A stretch of 29,157 nucleotides of DNA, taken from a virus. The stretch is taken from positions 1 to 29,157 of IMG/VR virus record IMGVR_UViG_3300010885_053937. One strand, written 5' to 3'. The notes beneath the pieces were generated by a model. The model made no database searches, was not told where the DNA came from, and worked only from the letters and a program-made list of their open reading frames with translations. This document shows, piece by piece, positions 19,130-26,653 of the stretch (the first letter of the stretch is position 1; the number at the start of each line of letters is the position of its first letter). The translations under genes were made by a program, and so were the position numbers.

Positions 19130-20428
19130 TTAATTACTTTGATTGTTCATTGATTTTCTGTTGTTAATATCAACAAATTTATAAATATTGTTTTTTCTAT
19201 CAACAAAAAGTGCAACTCTATCTCCGTTGATTTGTGTCACTCCTCCTTTTTGATTCTGTTTTTTAATGCTTGGAAGCATAAATATTCCGTTGTCTGGAAT
19301 GTCAGCATCATGGTTTGCTTTGTGATAATCTGCTTGAATATCTTCAAAAAATTCTCTCGCTCCGTCATTTCCACCAGATAAATCTTTTTTATAAGATTTA
19401 TTAAATCTATCAAAATAAATTTTGTGAGTATCTGGATTTGCAGTAGATTTTCCATTTTTATTTTGATAAAGACTATTTAATAACCAATTACCCATTGGAT
19501 TTGTTTCCTTTCCATAATGTTTTGCTGCAAAATCAGCTTCATTTTCTGAATTTAATTCATCCATGTAAACTTTGTTATTTCTTACAATAAATCCATGTTT
19601 TACAAATTCTTCATCTTGTTTTGTTTGTAATTTGTTTTGGTCCTGTTGAATTAATTCTTGAGCTCTTTTTGTCATTTCATCTCTTGAAAGAGGAATTCCA
19701 GCGTTTCCTAATCCCGGCATACCCATTCTTTGTGCCAAACTAACAGCTCCTTCTGTAATACCAAGTCCATTAGAAGCTGCCATTAATCCTGTAGCGTATA
19801 TTGCCCTTCCTGCTGCTTCTGAAAGTACATTGGCTTTTGTTGGTGTTCCTCCAAACATTCCATATTCTTCTCCATTTAATGGATTCTCTGCATATTCTGT
19901 ATTTGGATTAGGTTCATATTTGTATTTTTCGGGAACTGCTGGTTTGTCTATAACTTGAACGTCATGGTCAATACCAAGTGTGTTTCTTGTTTCAGTTTTG
20001 TATGTTTCTGGAATGTAATCTGATTTTTTAACTCGTTCAAGAAGGTTGTAGCTTAATGGATTTCTTGGTTCATACATTTTAACACCTAAACCCTCACCAA
20101 GAGTAGCAACAGTTTTTTTTGCAGCTAAACCGGGTCTGAAAAAAGGATTTATAAAAAATCCTTTAATACCAGATGCAGAAGGTGCTTCCCATTCTTTCTT
20201 TAATTGGTTTGCTCTATCAATATCTTTTTGGTCAACAAGTGGCTTGTCTTTAAATCCAACTTTAGATACTTGTTTTGCTCCAGAACCAATTTGTGGATTT
20301 CCAGCAAGGTCATGTACGCCTTTTTCTACTTCTGGAACTCCTCTGTATATGTTATTAAAAAGACCCCTAGAAAAGTCTAGTAATTCTGCTAATGTGTTTT
20401 CATTGACTGGTGGTGGGAATTCTGACAT
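19130..20428 (-). CDS. Unknown virion-associated protein, 432 aa (core/ejection block)
   Basis: Not recognised. The protein is rich in Asn, Lys, Pro and Gly. It has a Gly/Ala/Met segment at about 200-246 (ATGLMAASNGLGITEG) that could be a membrane-active or buried helical stretch, like those near the N-terminus of the giant protein. A charged helical region (about 250-275, RAQELIQQDQNKLQTKQDEE) follows, then a mixed alpha/beta C-terminal part ending in a beta-rich stretch (DRVALFVDRKNNIYKFVD). It lies between the tail nozzle gene and the giant gene, where T7-like phages encode internal core proteins, so a role in genome ejection is inferred. The start at 20428 follows a 19-base A/T-rich spacer without a Shine-Dalgarno, the longest gap in the window. 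Confidence 0.6.
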   Translation of the reverse strand: MSEFPPPVNENTLAELLDFSRGLFNNIYRGVPEVEKGVHDLAGNPQIGSGAKQVSKVGFKDKPLVDQKDIDRANQLKKEWEAPSASGIKGFFINPFFRPGLAAKKTVATLGEGLGVKMYEPRNPLSYNLLERVKKSDYIPETYKTETRNTLGIDHDVQVIDKPAVPEKYKYEPNPNTEYAENPLNGEEYGMFGGTPTKANVLSEAAGRAIYATGLMAASNGLGITEGAVSLAQRMGMPGLGNAGIPLSRDEMTKRAQELIQQDQNKLQTKQDEEFVKHGFIVRNNKVYMDELNSENEADFAAKHYGKETNPMGNWLLNSLYQNKNGKSTANPDTHKIYFDRFNKSYKKDLSGGNDGAREFFEDIQADYHKANHDADIPDNGIFMLPSIKKQNQKGGVTQINGDRVALFVDRKNNIYKFVDINNRKSMNNQSN

Positions 20429-20447
20429 GATATTTTATTTGGTTAAA

Positions 20448-21095
20448 TTAAGAACGATATAATCTTTCTGGGTCATTCATTGGTTGTGGAGGCGTCGGTT
20501 GTGCTGGCGGTCTATAAAGTGCTGCTTGTGGTCCTTGACCTCCATTAAATGTACCAGCTCTAAGTTGGTCTGCTACTGTATTGATATGTGCAGACCATTG
20601 TGCTGCAGATGGCATTCCACGTGCATTCATTGTTTCTGTCTGTTGTTGCCCAACGCTTTTTTCACCGGAAGGAATTTGTTCGTATCCAAGCGAAGGTATT
20701 CCATTTTTATTATAAGATACTGTGGGCCTACTTGTTGGATACCCCTTTTGTCCAACAGGTCGGTTATCCATCCAAGAACCTGTTTGATGATTAAAACCTT
20801 GTCCTTGATTCATGTATGCTTGAATTCCGGGGTGATTTAAATCTGCAAATGGATTTCTTAAATAATTAGCGATATCCGAAAAATCTTCTTCGTTTAGCTC
20901 ACCAAACATGCTTGGAATTGTTTTTTTCAATAAACCCTGTGGAACATTACTTTTGGATGTAACACCGCCTGAATTTAGTGTGTTATTTAATTGGTTTAAA
21001 CCCTGTTGTGGTTGGTTTAAATTAAAGTTACCGCCCCACATACCGGGGAATAAGGGTTGGTTATTGGATTGGGGAAATGATGGAGGTTGTGGCAT
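20448..21095 (-). CDS. Pro/Asn/Gln-rich low-complexity virion protein, 215 aa
   Basis: Not recognised. Residues 1-45 are dominated by Pro, Gln, Asn, Gly and Phe (FPQSNNQPLFPGMWGGNFN), and the C-terminal 30 residues are Pro/Gln-rich (RPPAQPTPPQPMNDPERLY). The middle has short helices (GLLKKTIPSMFGELNEEDFS) and a Gly/Asn-rich linker. Such composition suggests a flexible or disordered structural or scaffold-like component. It is flanked by unknown core-block genes, and its start region shares a 17-base junction sequence with the next gene upstream (see repeat entries). The start codon is separated from the upstream stop by two bases. It is probably expressed, given the tight spacing and an unbroken frame in a consistently minus-strand block, but function cannot be assigned. 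Confidence 0.6.
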   Translation of the reverse strand: MPQPPSFPQSNNQPLFPGMWGGNFNLNQPQQGLNQLNNTLNSGGVTSKSNVPQGLLKKTIPSMFGELNEEDFSDIANYLRNPFADLNHPGIQAYMNQGQGFNHQTGSWMDNRPVGQKGYPTSRPTVSYNKNGIPSLGYEQIPSGEKSVGQQQTETMNARGMPSAAQWSAHINTVADQLRAGTFNGGQGPQAALYRPPAQPTPPQPMNDPERLYRS

Positions 21096-21109
21096 GATTA
21101 TGGTGTAAT
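21093..21109. repeat. Gene-junction repeat, copy 1
   Basis: A 17-base sequence spanning a start codon and the preceding stop: on the minus strand ATTACACCATAATCATG. A near-identical copy (one mismatch) spans the next junction upstream at 21749-21765. Both encode a C-terminal Ile-Thr-Pro-stop followed two bases later by the ATG. Confidence 0.6.
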
Positions 21110-21751
21110 TACCGGTTGTGGATTAAATTGGTTTTTTATGTGATTATACCCAGACATAATTTCATTAAGACCCTCACCGGCATACATTCCTGCTGGATGC
21201 GGAATTGTAAACATTCCACCTAAATTTATTAATCCGGGTGAAACTGGTGTATGGTGATTACCGTTTGATAATTGATTTTTCCAGTATTCTTCTTCTTCGT
21301 CGTTATACATATTTGGTGGAAAATTTGACATAAATCTATCTGTTAAAGTATTGTATCTTCTGCCATCGTAACCTGTTTTTGAATGTTTGTACACTTCCTC
21401 TCCAGCCATATATGTTGCAAGTGGGAGTGCATGTTGTACAATTAACCTTCCTGCGGTATTTTTAATGTAATGTTGCGAAACAGGGTTTTCAACTGCAGCT
21501 AATGCAGCTCTTGCTGGTGCACCCATTCGAGCAAGCCACGGAATTGCTTCTGGAGCAGCAAGTGCAAGTGCTGTCCCTCCAACACCAACAGCTAAACCTT
21601 GAAGAGCTTCCTTTCTTTCTTGTTCTTCTAATTTGCGTTTTATTTCATCCGGTGAATCTGGCCTATATCCAGATTTTTGCAATTGTGCTATTGCATTTCC
21701 CCAATTATTTGGGACTTCTTCAGTATTTTCAAAATTTGTATAATATCCCAT
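21098..21751 (-). CDS. Unknown virion-associated protein with Gly/Ala hydrophobic segment, 217 aa
   Basis: Not recognised. A polar N-terminus (1-48, with a charged helix KRKLEEQERKEAL) leads into a strongly hydrophobic Gly/Ala segment at about 50-88 (GLAVGVGGTALALAAPEAIP). A second moderately hydrophobic stretch lies at about 102-118. The C-terminal half is Asn/Pro/Gly/Tyr-rich. The hydrophobic block resembles membrane-inserting segments of internal virion proteins that form a trans-envelope conduit during ejection, which fits its place between the tail nozzle gene and the giant gene; this is inference from composition and order. It ends in Ile-Thr-Pro, like the upstream gene. Start at 21751, two bases after the previous stop; no Shine-Dalgarno at normal spacing. 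Confidence 0.6.
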   Translation of the reverse strand: MGYYTNFENTEEVPNNWGNAIAQLQKSGYRPDSPDEIKRKLEEQERKEALQGLAVGVGGTALALAAPEAIPWLARMGAPARAALAAVENPVSQHYIKNTAGRLIVQHALPLATYMAGEEVYKHSKTGYDGRRYNTLTDRFMSNFPPNMYNDEEEEYWKNQLSNGNHHTPVSPGLINLGGMFTIPHPAGMYAGEGLNEIMSGYNHIKNQFNPQPVITP

Positions 21752-21765
21752 AATTATGGTGTAAT
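21749..21765. repeat. Gene-junction repeat, copy 2
   Basis: On the minus strand ATTACACCATAATTATG, differing at one position from the copy at 21093-21109. It spans the end of the 246-aa gene (Ile-Thr-Pro-stop) and the start of the 217-aa gene. Confidence 0.6.
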
Positions 21766-22494
21766 CTCTCCATTTGTATTATTTACATTTCCAGCTCCAT
21801 TTGCATGTATCAAAAGACTTGAATCATCAGAATTATTTACTTCGTTATTTTTCTTTTCAAGAACTCTTTGTTTTTGTGCTTCAAGGGCTACTTGTAATCT
21901 TTCAGCCTGAGCAACAACTTCAGCAGGATTTGAATTTATTCCGCTCAATGCACCTGCAACCCTATCAGCATCTTCATCTGCTTGCAGTTTTTTTAGTAAT
22001 TCTAAAGTGCTTGTTACGTGACCGTAATAAGGGTGGTCTTGACCTAAAGAACGTTGAACTGCTTCAAAAGCTGCAATATGTGCAGCAATTTGACCTTTAT
22101 TTTTTGCACCAAGTTGTGCCAGCCTTTTAGCTTCAGCAGCAGCAATGACTTGGTCATTATGTTCTGCTGTTGCATTTTGAACCGCTAATCTTCCTTCGTT
22201 TGCTTTTTCAGTTACTTTGATTTGTGAATCTGCAAGTGCTGAAGCAGTTGTCACGGACCTGTCATATGCAGTGGTTGCGGCTTTTTCGGCCGTCATTGCA
22301 GCATCAAGTGTTGCTTGTTTTGTAAACTTTTCCTTCATTTTTTCCATTTTTTGTTCACCAGCATTTCTCATCCCAGCACTTCCAAATGTATCGGCCGCTT
22401 GGGCTAAGTTTTGCAACGGAGCATACTGCATTTGCATTGCTGTTTGAAGCGTATCTCGCTGACCCCTATAATCTCCTAATTGTAAATTTTGCAT
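21754..22494 (-). CDS. Ala/Gln-rich coiled-coil internal virion protein candidate, 246 aa
   Basis: Not a family I can name with certainty. The protein is almost entirely predicted helical: a Gln/Met/Ala-rich N-terminus (QTAMQMQYAPLQNLAQAADT), a long Ala/Lys/Glu helix region at about 50-145 and a second helical stretch at about 160-215, then a disordered Asn/Ser tail. Size, composition and position directly after the tail nozzle block recall small internal core proteins such as T7 gp14 (196 aa), which enter the host envelope at ejection. There is no visible sequence motif to prove it. It starts one base after the previous stop (TAA-T-ATG) with no Shine-Dalgarno, consistent with coupled translation. 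Confidence 0.55.
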   Translation of the reverse strand: MQNLQLGDYRGQRDTLQTAMQMQYAPLQNLAQAADTFGSAGMRNAGEQKMEKMKEKFTKQATLDAAMTAEKAATTAYDRSVTTASALADSQIKVTEKANEGRLAVQNATAEHNDQVIAAAEAKRLAQLGAKNKGQIAAHIAAFEAVQRSLGQDHPYYGHVTSTLELLKKLQADEDADRVAGALSGINSNPAEVVAQAERLQVALEAQKQRVLEKKNNEVNNSDDSSLLIHANGAGNVNNTNGEITP

Positions 22495-22495
22495 A

Positions 22496-23326
22496 TTAGT
22501 TTGTTATTGATGCAGCTCCTTGTGCGTTGATAGATGCTTGCGATACGTATTCGTCAAAAGATGGGAAAATATCTGTTCCTGTAGGCACTGATACAAATAA
22601 GTTTGAACCACCGGCAACTGATTGCCTGATTTGTTGCGAACGAATTGTTCCAATGTTTTGCGTTTCTACGCCAGAAGCACATGCATCTGAAATTAATTGA
22701 GATTCCAATGGAACTGCTAATGGAATTGCTGATGCTGCACTAAATGCATTTGAAACTACAGTTTGTGCAATTCCAGCAGATGTTGTAGCAATGTTGATTT
22801 GCTGACCTTGTGTTGCCACATTCTTGAAATAATCTACGTTTGCATGACCTCCGCCCATTGCAGCAGACATTCCTGCTAAAAATTGAGCAAATGCTACACC
22901 CTCATTAACAGGGCTAGAACCATAAACATCAGTTTTAATTGAGTTTTTAACTTCATCAAACTGGCTTTTTGCTTGAGCCCCGACAGCATCTACTGCAGTA
23001 ATAAATCTGTCTGTTAAAACAACTCCTGCATTAGTTTCTGCTTGAGCCCAATAACCATCGGTTTTCATTATTTCAGCTAAAGTTTGAGCCGTGTAGCTCA
23101 TTTCTTGAGCTGGGTCACGTGTTTTAAATGTAAAACCACCAGTTAACTTTGACCAAGTAGTTGTAATTGCATTCAACGCAGGTGCAGACGAGGTGGTACC
23201 TGTGTCATTTTCGTAAAAAATTCCGTGATAATAAACCCTTACTCCGGGGGAATAGTCTATTGTGGAATTGTAAAAATAAATTCCTTTTGAATCGTAGTCG
23301 TTGTATAATTTAGAGGGTAAAGCCAT
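22496..23326 (-). CDS. Virion protein with N-terminal carbohydrate-binding-like module, 276 aa
   Basis: Residues 16-60 hold a pattern Y-F-Y-N-S-T-I-D-Y-S-P-G-V-R-V-Y-Y-H-G-I followed by FYEN and a later Trp. This resembles the CBM5/12-like fold (Y-x-P-G-x-x-x-Y-x-G-x-x-Y) found in chitinases and phage tail proteins, and the same module occurs in the adaptor candidate at 28305-29003. The rest is Ala/Ser/Thr-rich and helical (about 75-210), like an internal or tail-attached structural protein. I chose ATG 23326 because it follows the nozzle stop in a TAA-A-ATG junction identical to the one before the adaptor gene. An ATG at 23368 (or TTG at 23371) in the same frame would add 14-15 residues and overlap the nozzle gene. 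It may be a tail or core component; the substrate of the module is unknown. Confidence 0.6.
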   Translation of the reverse strand: MALPSKLYNDYDSKGIYFYNSTIDYSPGVRVYYHGIFYENDTGTTSSAPALNAITTTWSKLTGGFTFKTRDPAQEMSYTAQTLAEIMKTDGYWAQAETNAGVVLTDRFITAVDAVGAQAKSQFDEVKNSIKTDVYGSSPVNEGVAFAQFLAGMSAAMGGGHANVDYFKNVATQGQQINIATTSAGIAQTVVSNAFSAASAIPLAVPLESQLISDACASGVETQNIGTIRSQQIRQSVAGGSNLFVSVPTGTDIFPSFDEYVSQASINAQGAASITN

Positions 23327-23327
23327 T

Positions 23328-24749
23328 TTAGAATACGCTAAAGATTGAGCGTCCGGATACGCTAGCATCAACCATTACAGAATAGAATGCAGGTCTACCA
23401 GAATTAACAACTACTTCTATCTTACATCCCATCGACTTTTTTGCAGCCAAAGCACGTCGAACCGTTGTTCCAAGATTTCCGGATACTTTATCAATAGTAC
23501 TTGTTGAGTCAGGATTCAATGTAATGAAGTTAATATCAGTCTCCGTTGCACCGTTTGTATCCATATGTACCGTTGTTGCGTCGTAACGTTTATCAAGGTG
23601 TGTTTTAAACATGTAATTACGTGTGCGAAACTTAGCAACAATTGGTGTACCATTATCTGTTGAATTTGCCTGTAATACAAAAACCCTTCCGTCGGCTGTA
23701 ACCCCAAAAACATGGGGAATTCCATCATAATACCGGCAAGTCACTAAATGCTTAAAATTTACAGGATACACGTCGATAGATTCGAACAGGTTTTCGAGCA
23801 GTGGATTAATTACTAGCACTTTATTGTTTTCCGATGAACCAACATCGGCAAACGATAGGTGATATCTGCCGTTGGCGGCTGCACCGGAGGCTTTTTGCAA
23901 AACTGCCGGGTCACGGTTTTCAAAGTAATTATGAAGCGGTAGGGTTGCTGGCCCTTGTCCCTCGAGCCATTGATAATTAAGTGGAAGTGCATACACGCCA
24001 TTGTATCCCATAAAGAAAATCTTACCGCCTGTCTCATCAACCGAGTCGGGTGCTATGCAACCTTCGTGTGCTGATAATAATTGAACCTTATGAAAATGGT
24101 CTTGTGTGGGTGGTTTGTCGCTAGCCGTTACTGCTGGCATTGCTGGCTCAATTTTGTACATAGAACGCTTACCAAGTGCTATAAGTTGTCTGGTAGTGTC
24201 AGACCAATGCAGGGCTGTGATGGGGTCATACGTGCCTTGTACAAGTGAAAGCGTGTCAGGATTGAATGGTTGCACACCACCGTATAAACTGAACCAAATT
24301 TGGTCGTTTTTGGCGTACGCCAGACGGCCCAATACGTACTCTGCTGACGTGAAATTGTAATCGCCAGACCAGCTTGCTGCTTCTGCGGCTTCAATGGCGG
24401 CTGGCTTAGTGTAACCTAACCCACCAACAGGAAGGTAAGCCCGATTTGCCGTTGGTAGCTGGGTAATAGCCGGTGTTGTTGTCATGGTTGGCACACGACG
24501 CACTTTTCCATCAGAGCCCCAAAGGTAAATGGCATCGTCGACTCCATGTCCTGCTGTGGCGTGAGTGCAAGTCACTCCTGTTGTAGCGTGGAGCAGTGCA
24601 CCTTGGCGTGGGCGAAGGACGCCATCGTCGATACGCATGTTTTCAATGTACTCAAGTAACCCTTTGTTGGGGTCAAAGGCGGCACTATTAGGAAATGTCT
24701 GGAAGCCCTGAAAGCTCAGGTCACCGTCTTGTTGGAATTCTCTTGGCAT
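23328..24749 (-). CDS. Tail nozzle / tail tubular protein B-like, 473 aa
   Basis: Beta-rich throughout, with repeated short motifs such as D-A-I-Y-L-W-G-S-D-G-K-V and P-H-V-F-G-V-T-A-D-G-R-V-F-V-L, as in beta-propeller tail nozzle proteins. The N-terminal signature G-L-L-E-Y-I-E-N-M-R-I-D-D-G-V-L-R-P-R (about 30-48) is the 'N-x-r-x-d-d-G-x-l-x-x-R-x-G' pattern of T7 gp12-like and P22 gp10-like tail proteins, which seal the tail tube and guide DNA exit. It is shorter than T7 gp12 (about 794 aa), nearer to the compact nozzle proteins of small podoviruses. GC content of hand-counted lines is 50-57%, well above neighbours. The start follows an A/T-rich leader with no Shine-Dalgarno. Confidence 0.65.
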   Translation of the reverse strand: MPREFQQDGDLSFQGFQTFPNSAAFDPNKGLLEYIENMRIDDGVLRPRQGALLHATTGVTCTHATAGHGVDDAIYLWGSDGKVRRVPTMTTTPAITQLPTANRAYLPVGGLGYTKPAAIEAAEAASWSGDYNFTSAEYVLGRLAYAKNDQIWFSLYGGVQPFNPDTLSLVQGTYDPITALHWSDTTRQLIALGKRSMYKIEPAMPAVTASDKPPTQDHFHKVQLLSAHEGCIAPDSVDETGGKIFFMGYNGVYALPLNYQWLEGQGPATLPLHNYFENRDPAVLQKASGAAANGRYHLSFADVGSSENNKVLVINPLLENLFESIDVYPVNFKHLVTCRYYDGIPHVFGVTADGRVFVLQANSTDNGTPIVAKFRTRNYMFKTHLDKRYDATTVHMDTNGATETDINFITLNPDSTSTIDKVSGNLGTTVRRALAAKKSMGCKIEVVVNSGRPAFYSVMVDASVSGRSIFSVF

Positions 24750-24756
24750 AAATTTT

Positions 24757-26247
24757 TTATTTGGATTCTGGACCTGAATTTAGGGTTTTTGTGTAACCGT
24801 CAAAATTACCTTTAATATCAGTACAAACATCAAAACCTTCACCCCAACTGGCTTGTTCTTCTATGGCTAATTGTTTTATCTTTATTGGACCAACAGGGGT
24901 TTGACGAAGAACAATTGTTCCTGTGTGCACTTGTGTTAATACAAATTTGCCCGGGCCCGGTGTAGTTTCTTCTGGGTTGTCTGGTGTCCAAGTAATTTTT
25001 GCTATGTCGTGCCTAATGCAATCAGTTTTAATGTAACCAACACCTTTTTCTTCTATTCCTGTAACGACTTCTACTTCATCAACATTGTTAGCATATACGT
25101 CAATTGGCCCATCGGCCACACTGGCGTATTCAGGGCAAGTGCAGCAGCCCTCAGATGGAGGCTCGTAGTTTGGTCCATTATTTAAACTAATCTGTATGTC
25201 TGAACCTTCAAAATGACCAATCATGTTACTGCTATTAATGGTAGGAAGTTTCAATGTTTCAGTAGTTACATCTACATAACTTTGCAAAGCTCCACTACCA
25301 TTCACTTTTGTTTTAATAGTTGTATCGGGAGCTGCTTTTTGCTCAGAAACACAAATTTGTGGAACGATTGATTCTAAAGCCATGTCAAAATCGGGTGTAA
25401 CTTTATAAACAAACACTACGTAATCTTTATTTTTTGTTAATTCAATTTTTCCATTTTCAATAAACTTACTAGACATGTTGGCTCCAACTGTTAATTTACC
25501 GGCTTCAAATACGTTATACCTTTTTACATAATGTGTTTTAGTTACTAACCCTGCTGAAAATCCACCAAGTGCAGTAGCACTTACTATGCCTTGGGCATTA
25601 GCTTTGTAACGGTCAAATATAACTGTACCTTTTTGAATTCTTAGCATGTATTTAGGGTCTTCGCCTTCTTTTGTTTCTGTGTCTATCTGGCACAAAAATT
25701 CTTGTCTTACGTCTTCTGTTACAGGAGCAATAATATCACTGCTCCATATCTGAGTAACAAAACTGTTTTTAACGTATCCAATAACAATGTCTTTAGGTGT
25801 TACGGAAAGGTCTGCTCGCTCAATAACACCTAACGCCCAATAATAAGATGCGTTTACATCAACTATTTTTGAAAGAACAATATAAGAGCCGTTTTGGAAT
25901 AAACCTGCTGGCCAAATTACTGTTTGTCCGGCTACAGAATCATTATTTGTAGCCATACCTATATCTTCATTTTTGTAATAAACAGGCGGAGTATTCCCAA
26001 CAAGACCACCCCTTTCACGTTGTGAGTTGTATGAGCCAAATGAAGATGAGCTTCCACCAACTCTATTAGTTACGGAACGTTTAGGCATAGCCCTTCTAGA
26101 TACGTATTCCGTTCTTCCTGCAGCAAGTGCTGGTTCATCGTAAATACCACCTAGGTGCATGGTTACTTGCCTGTAGCTTGCCTCAATGTGCCAAGGAGGA
26201 ATAGTTCTGCTTCCGGAAGTATTCGAGCCAGACCTTGTCCTTCCCAT
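24757..26247 (-). CDS. Unknown structural protein (tail-associated), 496 aa
   Basis: Not recognised. The N-terminal about 90 residues are Ser/Gly/Arg-rich and probably flexible (RTRSGSNTSGSRTI). From about 90 on, the protein is beta-strand-rich with many Val/Ile/Thr alternations (QTVIWPAGLFQNGSYIVLSK) and ends in another beta-rich part. A cysteine cluster G-C-C-T-C-P-E at 367-373 is unusual for a phage structural protein and could bind metal or form disulfides. It lies between the fibre-like/133-aa pair and the tail nozzle gene, so a tail spike, fibre or adhesion role is likely by position. A strong purine-rich Shine-Dalgarno (GAGGAGGG, about 8 bases upstream) supports the start at 26247. Low GC compared with the nozzle gene next to it. 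Confidence 0.6.
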   Translation of the reverse strand: MGRTRSGSNTSGSRTIPPWHIEASYRQVTMHLGGIYDEPALAAGRTEYVSRRAMPKRSVTNRVGGSSSSFGSYNSQRERGGLVGNTPPVYYKNEDIGMATNNDSVAGQTVIWPAGLFQNGSYIVLSKIVDVNASYYWALGVIERADLSVTPKDIVIGYVKNSFVTQIWSSDIIAPVTEDVRQEFLCQIDTETKEGEDPKYMLRIQKGTVIFDRYKANAQGIVSATALGGFSAGLVTKTHYVKRYNVFEAGKLTVGANMSSKFIENGKIELTKNKDYVVFVYKVTPDFDMALESIVPQICVSEQKAAPDTTIKTKVNGSGALQSYVDVTTETLKLPTINSSNMIGHFEGSDIQISLNNGPNYEPPSEGCCTCPEYASVADGPIDVYANNVDEVEVVTGIEEKGVGYIKTDCIRHDIAKITWTPDNPEETTPGPGKFVLTQVHTGTIVLRQTPVGPIKIKQLAIEEQASWGEGFDVCTDIKGNFDGYTKTLNSGPESK

Positions 26248-26249
26248 AA

Positions 26250-26651
26250 TTACTTACCCTCCTCTTCAGGTTTTTCAAATGGCGGTGCTTCGCTTGTATT
26301 AAATTCCATATACCGCTCAAGTATAATACCAAGTTCTAGACACTTTGCTTGCACCTCTTCCATTGTTCCAAAAAATATTTCAAGGTGTGTTAAACATGTG
26401 CGAGTTACTTTTTGAGTATATATTGAAATCACCTTAAAGTCTTTTTTATCCCAAAAAGCCCATCTGTAAAGTAACACTACCTGTCCGGCTTCGATTAGAT
26501 ATCGGGTTGGTTTATCTACTTGTACCTTGCCTTTAATTGTACCCTCATTCCATCTTTTTGCAAACCTCTCATTCCTCTCCTTGGCAAGTTCCCATCCGTC
26601 TTTAGCATCTACGTTAAAAGGAATTTTTTTTGAGTTTGATGCGTTTTCCAT
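26250..26651 (-). CDS. Small unknown protein, 133 aa, in tail gene block
   Basis: Not recognised. Polar, charged N-terminus (about 1-45, rich in Lys/Glu/Asn/Arg), then a hydrophobic beta-like core (YLIEAGQVVLLYRWAFWDKK, about 51-70), a helix with the EIFFGTMEEVQAKCLELGI pattern (about 91-109), and an acidic tail (FEKPEEEGK). It could be a small tail-fibre assembly factor or chaperone given its place just after the fibre-like gene, but nothing in the sequence proves that. The start lies two bases after the previous stop, with a G-rich leader (GAGGGTGGTG) overlapping the end of the fibre-like gene. Confidence 0.6.
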   Translation of the reverse strand: MENASNSKKIPFNVDAKDGWELAKERNERFAKRWNEGTIKGKVQVDKPTRYLIEAGQVVLLYRWAFWDKKDFKVISIYTQKVTRTCLTHLEIFFGTMEEVQAKCLELGIILERYMEFNTSEAPPFEKPEEEGK

Positions 26652-26653
26652 GA

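Noticed and set aside
20429-20447. Possible promoter in the largest intergenic gap
   Set aside because: Only 19 bases, A/T-rich, with no recognisable -35/-10 pair or phage promoter and no symmetrical element.
18141-22494. A lytic transglycosylase domain as in T7 gp16
   Set aside because: No E-S-x-f-n-p ... G-l-M-Q signature was seen in the core-block proteins or in the N-terminal part of the giant protein.
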